A DNA stretch of 64,000 nucleotides from an uncultured SAR324 cluster bacterium. Its GTDB lineage: Bacteria > SAR324 > NAC60-12. Location: the NCBI GenBank assembly GCA_902562015.1, contig CACERX010000003.1, forward strand, positions 27,066-91,065, in the 5' to 3' direction. The number at the start of each line of letters is the position of its first letter. Within the stretch, counting starts at the first letter, position 1. Under the pieces are notes generated by a model, which was given only the letters and a program-made list of their open reading frames with translations, did no database searches and was not told where the DNA came from. Made by a program: the position numbers and the translations under genes. Positions 53,606-61,717 of this stretch are shown piece by piece.

Positions 53606-55189
53606 ATGAGTTGTATTCAGAAATATCTTATCGGATTATTCATCTTAACAGCTTTTTCAGCTATTGCTATTGCTGGTGGAGAAGGCTCCATATCTTTTCC
53701 CACACCACTAGAGAATTATGGAGATGATGAAATTCTCGAAAATAAAGGTTTGATGGCAGTATTGTCATATCGTATTAATCATACCCCTTTTAATCTATGG
53801 GCATCCCTCATTTTTATTTGCGCAATCCTCCATACTTTTGTGGCAGGAAAAATAACTGCTATTGCTAAAAAAATGGAACGTGCACATGTTGTAAAAATGA
53901 GAGACGAAGGTAAATCTGATGCTGAAATCAAAGGAAGTCCTCCAGTATCTGCGGAAATGCTTCATTTCCTTGGTGAAGTTGAAGCAATTTTTGGAATTTG
54001 GGTTTTGGTGCTGGCAGGAGTTACTGTTTCTTTTTACGACTGGGCAACTTTCAAAGATTACATCTCCTACAACGTTAATTATACAGAAGCTATGTTTGTG
54101 GTAGTTATTATGGCACTTGCATCTACTCGACCGATAATGCAGTTAGCAAAAAAGATTTTAGGATTTTTTGCAGATATAGGTAAACAATCTCCAGGTGCGT
54201 GGTGGTTATCTATTCTTACAATAGCACCTCTATTAGGTTCATTTATTACCGAACCCGCTGCAATGACCATCGGTGCAATGTTGCTTGCAGAACAGTTTTA
54301 TCGTTTAAAACCATCTAGTAAACTTGCTTATGCCACAATAGGAATTCTCTTTGTTAATGTATCTGTGGGAGGCACATTTACTCAATTTGCTGCTCCGCCA
54401 GTTCTTATGGTGGCCGCCCCATGGGGGTGGACATTATCCTTCATGGCCTTAAATTTTGGCTGGAAAGCTTTATTGGGAATTATCATTTCAAACATACTAT
54501 ATTACACAGTATTTAAAAGAGAATTTGCTAAACTTGCAGCTTCTTCAAACGTCGGAGAATATGTGGAATATGTTAAAATAGATATTGAAACTAGTGAAAA
54601 TCCAGTTCCGGTTTGGATTACAGTGGTTCATATCTTTTTCATGTCCTGGACAGTTTTCAACGCACATTATCCTCCGCTTTTTATTGGTGGATTTATGTTT
54701 TTCCTTGGATTTGCAATTGCAACTAAAGCTCATCAGGGATATACAAATCTTAAATCACCCTTGCTGGTCGGCTTTTTCCTAGCTGGGTTAGTTACACACG
54801 GAGGACTACAGGGTTGGTGGATTGCTCCGGTTTTAGGATCACTTGGAGACTTACCTTTGATGCTGGCAGCAACTTTGTTAACAGCTTTCAATGATAACGC
54901 GGCAATAACCTATTTAAGTACCTTAGTTCCAAACTTTTCTATAACAGCCAAATATGCGGTGGTTGCGGGAGCTGTGACAGGTGGAGGCCTTACCGTTATT
55001 GCAAATGCACCAAACCCGGCGGGACAGTCAATTCTATCAAGGTTTTTTCCAGGTGGAGTAAACCCCGCAAAGTTGGCTTTGGGAGCAATAATACCTACGA
55101 TCATTATGGGTTTTTGCTACATGGCTATTCCGCAGGATGTTCATGATCCGCAAAATGCAAAAACAATTGCATATGAAGCTTCAAAATAA
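53606..55189 (+). CDS. Putative Na+/H+ antiporter, first of a tandem pair
   Basis: 527 residues, about twelve membrane helices after a signal-like N-terminus (LIGLFILTAFSAIAIAGGEG). It fits the putative Na+/H+ antiporter family of the ion-transporter superfamily: WWLSILTIAPLLGSFITEPA, NVSVGGTFTQFAAPPVLMVA, THGGLQGWWIAPVLGSL and LLTAFNDNAAITYLSTLVPN, with acidic and Asn/Asp residues inside helices that could bind Na+. A long cytoplasmic segment (~85-115) is charged. The direct substrate is not proven. Its closest relative is the next gene. Confidence 0.8.
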   Translation: MSCIQKYLIGLFILTAFSAIAIAGGEGSISFPTPLENYGDDEILENKGLMAVLSYRINHTPFNLWASLIFICAILHTFVAGKITAIAKKMERAHVVKMRDEGKSDAEIKGSPPVSAEMLHFLGEVEAIFGIWVLVLAGVTVSFYDWATFKDYISYNVNYTEAMFVVVIMALASTRPIMQLAKKILGFFADIGKQSPGAWWLSILTIAPLLGSFITEPAAMTIGAMLLAEQFYRLKPSSKLAYATIGILFVNVSVGGTFTQFAAPPVLMVAAPWGWTLSFMALNFGWKALLGIIISNILYYTVFKREFAKLAASSNVGEYVEYVKIDIETSENPVPVWITVVHIFFMSWTVFNAHYPPLFIGGFMFFLGFAIATKAHQGYTNLKSPLLVGFFLAGLVTHGGLQGWWIAPVLGSLGDLPLMLAATLLTAFNDNAAITYLSTLVPNFSITAKYAVVAGAVTGGGLTVIANAPNPAGQSILSRFFPGGVNPAKLALGAIIPTIIMGFCYMAIPQDVHDPQNAKTIAYEASK

Positions 55190-55321
55190 ACTTAGAAATC
55201 GATTACAAATATAGTCCCAAGTTTATTCAAATTGTTGTAGTAATTTAATATATTTTCCTGTATACACTAAAATTTAGAAGTAATTGTTCCTAAATTGCAT
55301 GAAAAAGCTGAAGAAAAAAAT

Positions 55322-55349
55322 AGTTTAAGAAAAATTCTTTTTTTAAACT
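55322..55349 (+). terminator. AT-rich hairpin between the antiporter genes
   Basis: AGTTTAAGAAAAA pairs with TTTTTTTAAACT, followed by a further run of T's, about 130 bp after the first antiporter stop. It may terminate or attenuate, so the second gene may have its own promoter in the last 90 bp of the gap. Confidence 0.35.
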
Positions 55350-55437
55350 TTTTTCCAGATGATCAGATAAAAAAAATAATTATTATTATTTGATTGTAGT
55401 CAAAAAAAATTACTGACCCCTTGCAGGAGAAAAAATT

Positions 55438-57084
55438 ATGTCTCGATTAATTAAATGGTATGCGCTCGCTGCCATATTAGCATTGATAAGTTTAAGCATC
55501 TACGCAGCAGGAGGTGGGAATGATGATGCTCCTCCTTTCCCTGTACCTTTAAGCTGTTATTCTGAAATTGCTGGTTCTCCACAATTTTTGGAAGACGGTT
55601 GTAACAGAGTCCATGGAATTGAAAACTTTAAGGATCCAGAAAGAGCAGGTATGGTCGAGCTACTAAGCCATCGCATAAGTGCAAACCCATTTAACCTGAT
55701 TGCAACTCTAATTTTCATTCTTGCAATAATTCACACCTTTATGGCCAATAAGCTGACTGCAATTGCACATAAAATCCATGAAGAGCATGATGAACGCATG
55801 AAAGAAGAAGGAGCTTCAGATGAAGAAATTCAACATGATATACCTTTTAAGGCTGAACTTTTTCACTTTCTTGGTGAGGTAGAGGTCATTTTCGGACTAT
55901 GGGTAATCGTGCTGATGACATTCGTGATAGGTTATTTTGACTGGACTACTTTTAAGAACTACATTGTTTATGATCGAGTATATATTGAACCGATGTTTGT
56001 GGTTGTAATTATGGCCATTGCCTCAACAAGACCCGTCGTAAAGTTTGCAGAACAGTTGCTTGGTCTTGCTGCAGGTTTAGGTGGCCATAGTCCTGCAGCC
56101 TGGTGGGTTTCAATACTAACGATTGCACCATTGTTGGGGTCATTCATAACAGAGCCCGCTGCAATTACGATAGCAGCCCTCTTACTTGCCAACCAGTTTT
56201 ATAAGTACAAACCTACCACTGGGTTTTCTTATGCAACAATAGGACTGTTATTTGTAAACATTTCTGTTGGAGGAACTCTGACACATTTTGCTGCTCCACC
56301 TGTTTTGATGGTTGCAGCACCATGGGATTGGGGCATGGGCTTCATGGCAGCCAATTTCGGTTGGAAAGCCGCAGTGGGGATTGTTATTGCAAATATACTT
56401 TATTTCATAGTATTCAGAAGTCAGTTTGCCAAAATGGGTTCTTCAGCTAACTCAGTATCAAGTGCTGCAATGGGTACTCCTGAAGAACCTAAGCTAAAAC
56501 CCAGACAGATGAGCCACGAAGAATTTGAGGCAATGTGGGCAGAGAGGGATACTCCTATCCCTTGGTGGGTTACGGTTGTTCACCTGCTTTTCTTGGCATG
56601 GACAGTTTTCAATGCCCACTACCCTGCACTGTTCATTGGAGGAATGCTCTTTTTCCTTGGATTCATGATTCTCACAGGAACTCATCAAAATAAAGTTGAG
56701 TTCAAGAGTCCAATTTTAGTTGGATTTTTTCTAGCGGGGCTAATAACTCATGGAGGCTTGCAGGGCTGGTGGATAGCTCCTGTATTAGGTTCGCTTTCAG
56801 AATTGCCTTTAATGCTTACTGCAACTGTGCTTACTGCTTTCAACGATAACGCTGCAATAACCTATCTAGCCACACTGGTTCCGAACTTAGCTGATGCATC
56901 TAAATACGCTGTTGTAGCAGGTGCAGTTACCGGAGGTGGACTTACAGTAATTGCAAATGCACCTAATCCTGCAGGACAATCAATTCTCGGCAGGTTTTTC
57001 ACTCACGGTGTAAATCCTGGATTATTGTTAGCCGGTGCTCTCGTTCCCACAATCATCATGGGAATTTGTTTCATGGTTTTATAG
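55438..57084 (+). CDS. Putative Na+/H+ antiporter, second of a tandem pair
   Basis: 548 residues, clearly paralogous to the preceding gene over its whole length: WWVSILTIAPLLGSFITEPA, NISVGGTLTHFAAPPVLMVA, THGGLQGWWIAPVLGSL and VLTAFNDNAAITYLATLVPN occur at matching places. Differences are a longer periplasmic N-terminal segment with two Cys (SCYSE and DGCNRVHG, ~38-59), and an extra cytoplasmic stretch (~350-380, rich in Pro, Glu and Met). A strong AGGAG (55425-55429) lies 8 bp before the ATG. Two versions may serve different salt or pH ranges; this is inference. Confidence 0.8.
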   Translation: MSRLIKWYALAAILALISLSIYAAGGGNDDAPPFPVPLSCYSEIAGSPQFLEDGCNRVHGIENFKDPERAGMVELLSHRISANPFNLIATLIFILAIIHTFMANKLTAIAHKIHEEHDERMKEEGASDEEIQHDIPFKAELFHFLGEVEVIFGLWVIVLMTFVIGYFDWTTFKNYIVYDRVYIEPMFVVVIMAIASTRPVVKFAEQLLGLAAGLGGHSPAAWWVSILTIAPLLGSFITEPAAITIAALLLANQFYKYKPTTGFSYATIGLLFVNISVGGTLTHFAAPPVLMVAAPWDWGMGFMAANFGWKAAVGIVIANILYFIVFRSQFAKMGSSANSVSSAAMGTPEEPKLKPRQMSHEEFEAMWAERDTPIPWWVTVVHLLFLAWTVFNAHYPALFIGGMLFFLGFMILTGTHQNKVEFKSPILVGFFLAGLITHGGLQGWWIAPVLGSLSELPLMLTATVLTAFNDNAAITYLATLVPNLADASKYAVVAGAVTGGGLTVIANAPNPAGQSILGRFFTHGVNPGLLLAGALVPTIIMGICFMVL

Positions 57085-57095
57085 CAATTGAATCT

Positions 57096-57153
57096 AAACA
57101 AATGGCGTTGGTGAATATTAAATGTAGTAACTTTATTCACCAGCCATTTGTTT
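57096..57153. terminator. Long bidirectional hairpin between convergent genes
   Basis: The left arm (57096-57117) and right arm (57134-57153) pair over 20 bp with a 2-nt bulge (AAACAAATGGC..TGGTGAATA against TATTCACCAGCCATTTGTTT). The right arm covers the last codons and stop of the M48 protease gene, so this stem serves both convergent transcripts. No long T-tract follows. Confidence 0.6.
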
Positions 57154-58911
57154 GAGTCTTTCCCTATAGTAATCTAAGTCTGCTTTAATACTAATTCCTA
57201 TTCCCTTTTCAGCGCTTTCAAGTGCATTTTGTGATGCATCAACTGCTTCTTCAAATAATTCATTCATAAAATACGCTTCAGCAAGTGTGTCCCAAATAAA
57301 AGCTGTCTTTTTGACTTCCAATGCTTTTTGGGCAAGCACCATACTTTCTTTCAGTCGTTTCTGATCTTCTTTGTGTGTTTCAGTCAATAGCCAAGCAAGA
57401 TTGTTTAATGTACGTGGTTCTCCCGGGTTAATTTCAAGTGCTCTACGATACCATATTTCTGCTTTATTTTTTTGATCTTGAAAGTAAAGAAGGTCTCCCA
57501 TTTTTGTCAGCAAATACCTATCTTCAAATTTCCAGTTTTCATAGGAACTTTCCAATTTCCAAGAAAGGACATTTGTCCTAACAAATTCTGAACTGAGAAT
57601 AATATTTGTCCCTAGCATTCCAATCAGGATCAAAGCGCAACCAATCTTTATGTTATTTACGCGCTTATGATGTTTATGAACCATTTCTGGTTTTTTTAAA
57701 CACTTAGACAAATAATCAATGCGCTGCCTTACACCATAATGATGCCAGTTGTCCTGTTTCGGATTGATATCGTTTAGCCATGAGACTTTCAAAAGTGCCG
57801 TTGAAATAGGAGTAATACCAAAACGCTCAAAAGAATGACAATCTGCCTGACGTTCAAAATTTTGACTGAGAAAACCAATACCAAATCGCAGAAACAATAA
57901 AAAAATGATAATTGCTGATATTCCTAAATAAAAGCCAGGAACTCGTAGAGTTTCTGTAAATACTAATAAAAAATTTAAGTTTACTACCAACGCAAAAAAA
58001 CACAGTAAACCTGTTGCAGCAATTAGATAATAAAAAAGATGATGTCTCCTGATGTGTCCAGCTTCATGAGCAATCACTGCTCTAAGCTCTTTGTTTGAAA
58101 GTTCCTTAAGTAGTTTCTTACTTATGAGCAAATAGCGGAATCCACGTAAAAGTCCTATAACTCCTGCTGTTGAATGAGACATTATCGAGTCAGGCCAATA
58201 TAAAATTCCTGTAACAGGTGTTTGGAAGTATTCCAACTCATTTCTTATTGCTTCATAATCTGAACCTTTTTCAATTGCCTGCGCTCCCCAACTCTTTACG
58301 GTGATAACAGGGGCAAAAAATAATAAAAGAATTAAACTTGATAGAATTTCAAAAAAATAAACCCAATTAGAGTTTTCTTTAAGAAAAGTCATATTTATGG
58401 TATTAATCCAGAAAAATTGAATATATATCAATGCCAGAATTGGCAATTGCAACCGTAAATGAAAGGCTGAACCTTTGAATTTTTGACTTAATCCATAATT
58501 ATTCCATCTGTAAACAGGGACTGATGCCAAAGCATCGGCAAACCAGTAAAAAACAAGCAATACTCCAAAACTGATTGTCTCAGCCGCCTTATATTTTTCA
58601 AAAATATCAGCTAATCTCAAATCCAATTGCTCACCATATACAACAGTCAGCCAAATAAACAATATCCCGATTCTGTTATAGGTGAATTTTAATGTTAATG
58701 TATTACATTGCTCTGAAAATGAAGCAGGTTCAGCTCGATTAAATATATGATGTTTTTGCCGCAACTGGGCAACAAGGATTCCAAAAACTAGAATTGAAAT
58801 AAGCACTATCCAGATAGGCATATCTAACCACGGCTCTGTGCGTTCTACTATTCCACCAAGCAATGTCAAACTTGTTGACGCAACAATCAATGGTAAAAAT
58901 GGTAAAAACAT
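57133..58911 (-). CDS. M48-family membrane metalloprotease with C-terminal TPR
   Basis: 592 residues. Several N-terminal membrane helices, then the zinc site H282-E-A-G-H286 in RAVIAHEAGHIRRHH with third ligand E353 in NFERQADCHSF: the M48 (HtpX/Ste24) arrangement. After another membrane helix (~430), residues ~460-592 form TPR repeats (NKAEIWYRRALEINPGEPRT, KRLKESMVLAQKALEVKK). It is probably a membrane-bound protease for quality control with a soluble TPR adaptor. Divergent from the TraB-like gene. Confidence 0.88.
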   Translation of the reverse strand: MFLPFLPLIVASTSLTLLGGIVERTEPWLDMPIWIVLISILVFGILVAQLRQKHHIFNRAEPASFSEQCNTLTLKFTYNRIGILFIWLTVVYGEQLDLRLADIFEKYKAAETISFGVLLVFYWFADALASVPVYRWNNYGLSQKFKGSAFHLRLQLPILALIYIQFFWINTINMTFLKENSNWVYFFEILSSLILLLFFAPVITVKSWGAQAIEKGSDYEAIRNELEYFQTPVTGILYWPDSIMSHSTAGVIGLLRGFRYLLISKKLLKELSNKELRAVIAHEAGHIRRHHLFYYLIAATGLLCFFALVVNLNFLLVFTETLRVPGFYLGISAIIIFLLFLRFGIGFLSQNFERQADCHSFERFGITPISTALLKVSWLNDINPKQDNWHHYGVRQRIDYLSKCLKKPEMVHKHHKRVNNIKIGCALILIGMLGTNIILSSEFVRTNVLSWKLESSYENWKFEDRYLLTKMGDLLYFQDQKNKAEIWYRRALEINPGEPRTLNNLAWLLTETHKEDQKRLKESMVLAQKALEVKKTAFIWDTLAEAYFMNELFEEAVDASQNALESAEKGIGISIKADLDYYRERLKQMAGE

Positions 58912-59007
58912 TTTGCTCCTTTTTCTTGTTTCTCGTAAATTCTAAGGTCAAATTATCATTTATTTCAATAGATCATAAATACTTAACTTTGAAACGAGGT
59001 TTTTCTA

Positions 59008-60168
59008 ATGCCTTACTCCGGCAATGTACATGAGATATTACTTGATGGGAAGAAAATTTTGCTTATCGGAACTGCCCATGTTTCGCAATCAAGTGTAGAT
59101 GAAGTTAACACTGTAATAAATAAGGTAAAACCTGATACAGTCTGCATTGAACTATGTTCTTCTCGCTATCAGGCAATGCTTGAAAAAGATCAGTGGAAAA
59201 ACATGGATATTTTCAAAGTAATCCGCGAGGGTAAATCTTTTTTGTTGTTTGCAAATCTAATTATGACAGCTTTTCAAAAAAGGCTTGGCTCAAGACTTGG
59301 TGTAAAACCGGGATCTGAAATGTTTGAAGCAGCAAATGTAGCAAAAAAGCTTAACTCTGAACTGGTGCTGGCAGACAGGGATGTGAAAATAACTTTGCAA
59401 CGGACTTGGAGAGGGATGCGATTTTTTGGGAAAATGAAGGTTCTTTTTCAACTCCTAGCAAGTATGTTTGTTCGCGAAGAGATAAGTGAAGAGGAAATTG
59501 AAAAACTCAAAGAGAGTGATGCCCTTTCAGAAGCAATGCACATGCTTTCAGAACAGTCTCCTGAAATGAAACATATTTTGATTGATGAAAGAGATCAGTA
59601 CATGGCTGAAAAAATAAGGCAGTCATTAGGTACGCTTGTTGTTGCAGTTGTAGGTGCAGGGCATGTAAAAGGACTAATTACAGAATTAAAAAATAAACAT
59701 AATTTGGCTGAGTTGGAATCAGTACCCCCCAATAGTAAAGCATTTGCCTGGCTTAAGTGGGGAATTCCTGCACTTATCATAGCTTTAATTGTATATGGCT
59801 TTTTTACAGTTGATACTGATGTCAGTATAGAAATGATTCAGCGCTGGTTTTTAATAAACGGTACACTTTCAGCTCTTGGAACCGCGGCAGCATTTGGACA
59901 TCCAATTACAATTGCCGTGGCATTTATAGCTGCCCCCTTCACTTCTCTAAATCCCACAATTGCTGCTGGGTGGGTGGCAGGTCTGGTAGAATCACTATTG
60001 CGAAAACCACAGGTACGAGATTTTGAAAATCTTGCAGATGATATTACACACCTGAAAGGTTTCTGGCAAAACAACATTACACGCATTCTGCTTGTAGTAA
60101 TTTTTGCAAATTTAGGAAGTGCAATAGGTACTTTTGCTGGAGGATTTGCAATTGCATCATTACTTTAA
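59008..60168 (+). CDS. TraB/PrgY-family membrane protein
   Basis: 386 residues. The N-terminal domain (~1-235) has the family motifs KKILLIGTAHVSQSSVDEV, PDTVCIELCSSRYQAML, ADRDVKITLQRTWRG and VVAVVGAGHVKGL; the C-terminal part has three to four membrane helices, with LGTAAAFGHPITIAVAFIA, TSLNPTIAAGWVAGLVE and KPQVRDFENL. Family members include enterococcal pheromone shutdown proteins, and a metalloprotease role has been proposed for the TraB/Tiki fold (GxxH and E/H motifs). The function here is unknown. Confidence 0.88.
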   Translation: MPYSGNVHEILLDGKKILLIGTAHVSQSSVDEVNTVINKVKPDTVCIELCSSRYQAMLEKDQWKNMDIFKVIREGKSFLLFANLIMTAFQKRLGSRLGVKPGSEMFEAANVAKKLNSELVLADRDVKITLQRTWRGMRFFGKMKVLFQLLASMFVREEISEEEIEKLKESDALSEAMHMLSEQSPEMKHILIDERDQYMAEKIRQSLGTLVVAVVGAGHVKGLITELKNKHNLAELESVPPNSKAFAWLKWGIPALIIALIVYGFFTVDTDVSIEMIQRWFLINGTLSALGTAAAFGHPITIAVAFIAAPFTSLNPTIAAGWVAGLVESLLRKPQVRDFENLADDITHLKGFWQNNITRILLVVIFANLGSAIGTFAGGFAIASLL

Positions 60169-60200
60169 GAAATCAGGATGATAAAAAAGTGAGCAAAATC

Positions 60201-61667
60201 TTAGGTAAATAAAGGTCGGAAAACTCCTGATGGACCTTCCTCAAAGCACAATTCATATTGAATACAATTTAGCTGATCAGACGTAACATGAGTAACATAA
60301 ATGATTTGAGTCCCACTCTGATGCCCTATCATGTCAATTAGAGTTAAAACCCGATTTCGATTAGCCAGATCTAACCCTTGACATGGTTCATCAAGAATAA
60401 GAATTTCCGGAGATTTTACTAAAGCTCTGGCTATCAAAACTAATCTTTGCTGTCCGTAAGAAAGCTGGTTAAAGTCAATTCTGGAAAGATTTTCTATTTC
60501 AAGAAATTTCATCCATTTCAGGGCTATTTCCTTCTGTTTCTTGGAAACCGCCTGATATAAGCCAATAGTATCAAAAAATCCTGAAAACACCACTCTCAAA
60601 ACTGAAACAGATTCGCGATATTGAACCTGAAATTCGGGGGAAACAAGTCCAATTCTCTTTTTTATATCCCAAATGCTTTCACCTGTACCTCGCTGCTTAC
60701 CAAACATGTATATTTCATTTGAATAAACCTGGAGATTGTCTGCCGTTATTAAGCTTAAAAGTGTAGATTTCCCTGCTCCATTAGGACCCACAATTTTCCA
60801 ATTGTCTCCATTTCTTACAGTCCAGTTAAAATTCTCTAATACTACTTTGTTGCCATAGCGCACATTTATATTTCTCATCATAATTACTGCATCATGATCT
60901 CTATTAATCTTTTTTTTCTGAAGAATAATTCTATTTTCTTTCTTTTCTTCTTCAAATTTTTTATTTTCATACAATAATTTGATTCTTTCTGGAGTCAGAA
61001 CATCTTCCTTCTCTCCTTTGGCAAATACTTCTCCGGACTTTAAACAAAGAACATGTGTTATTTCAGGAATTAAATCTTCAACTCTATTAATTATTAAAAA
61101 GATTCCTAACCCTTTTCTGATAAGTGAAGAAATTGTCTGCTTGAGCCAGATAACAGAATTAAAATCTAAGCCTTCAAAAGGCTCATCTAGTATCAGTAAT
61201 TTTGGATCAGATAAGAGTGCTTTACCGATCAAAGTTTTTCGAGTTTCACCATTTGAATAGTATCGAATAGGATTTTCCAAAAGATGTTTAATTCCAAGCT
61301 CTTCAGCAATCTTTAATGTTTCTCTGTAATTTTTTCCTTCAGGGTCTATGTACCCACGTCCGGTCAAAAGATGTTCATAGTTTCCGCTATAATATTCATA
61401 ACGGTCTTTTTTTTCTTCTCGGGCAATCAGAATCTTTTGCTGCTCAAGTGAAACATGTGCAATTTCAGCAAAATCCGAAATTTTTTCATCACGTTTTATT
61501 ACACCGCAGTATGGAAGATGCCCCAAAAGTAGCTTTGCCAGTGTAGTTTTTCCAGAACTATTAGGCCCCAGAATAGCCCAACTTTGACCTAATTCTGTTT
61601 CCCAATTAATATTTTTGAGTATCGACTTATCCCAGAGCCGATTAGAAACATTTTTGAGGGTGAACAA
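60201..61667 (-). CDS. Double-ATPase ABC protein, ModF/PhrA-like
   Basis: 488 residues with two ABC nucleotide-binding domains and no membrane part. NBD1: Walker A GPNSSGKTTLAK, Walker B LLILDEPFEGLD, but signature YYSNGETRK instead of LSGGQ. NBD2: Walker A GPNGAGKSTLLS, signature LSYGQQRLVL, Walker B ILILDEPCQGLDLANRN and switch His in YVTH. This is the arrangement of ModF (molybdate-linked ATPase), but no modABC genes are nearby, so the cargo is open. Downstream of the ABC exporter by 50 bp, same strand. Confidence 0.82.
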   Translation of the reverse strand: MFTLKNVSNRLWDKSILKNINWETELGQSWAILGPNSSGKTTLAKLLLGHLPYCGVIKRDEKISDFAEIAHVSLEQQKILIAREEKKDRYEYYSGNYEHLLTGRGYIDPEGKNYRETLKIAEELGIKHLLENPIRYYSNGETRKTLIGKALLSDPKLLILDEPFEGLDFNSVIWLKQTISSLIRKGLGIFLIINRVEDLIPEITHVLCLKSGEVFAKGEKEDVLTPERIKLLYENKKFEEEKKENRIILQKKKINRDHDAVIMMRNINVRYGNKVVLENFNWTVRNGDNWKIVGPNGAGKSTLLSLITADNLQVYSNEIYMFGKQRGTGESIWDIKKRIGLVSPEFQVQYRESVSVLRVVFSGFFDTIGLYQAVSKKQKEIALKWMKFLEIENLSRIDFNQLSYGQQRLVLIARALVKSPEILILDEPCQGLDLANRNRVLTLIDMIGHQSGTQIIYVTHVTSDQLNCIQYELCFEEGPSGVFRPLFT

Positions 61668-61717
61668 AAGAGAAGTTTAGAATTGAGTTGATTATACAAT
61701 TGGAGTGATTTGTAGGC

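Noticed and set aside
53606..57084. Assembly duplication producing the two antiporters
   Set aside because: The copies differ throughout in DNA and protein sequence, and in loop lengths, so they are real paralogues.
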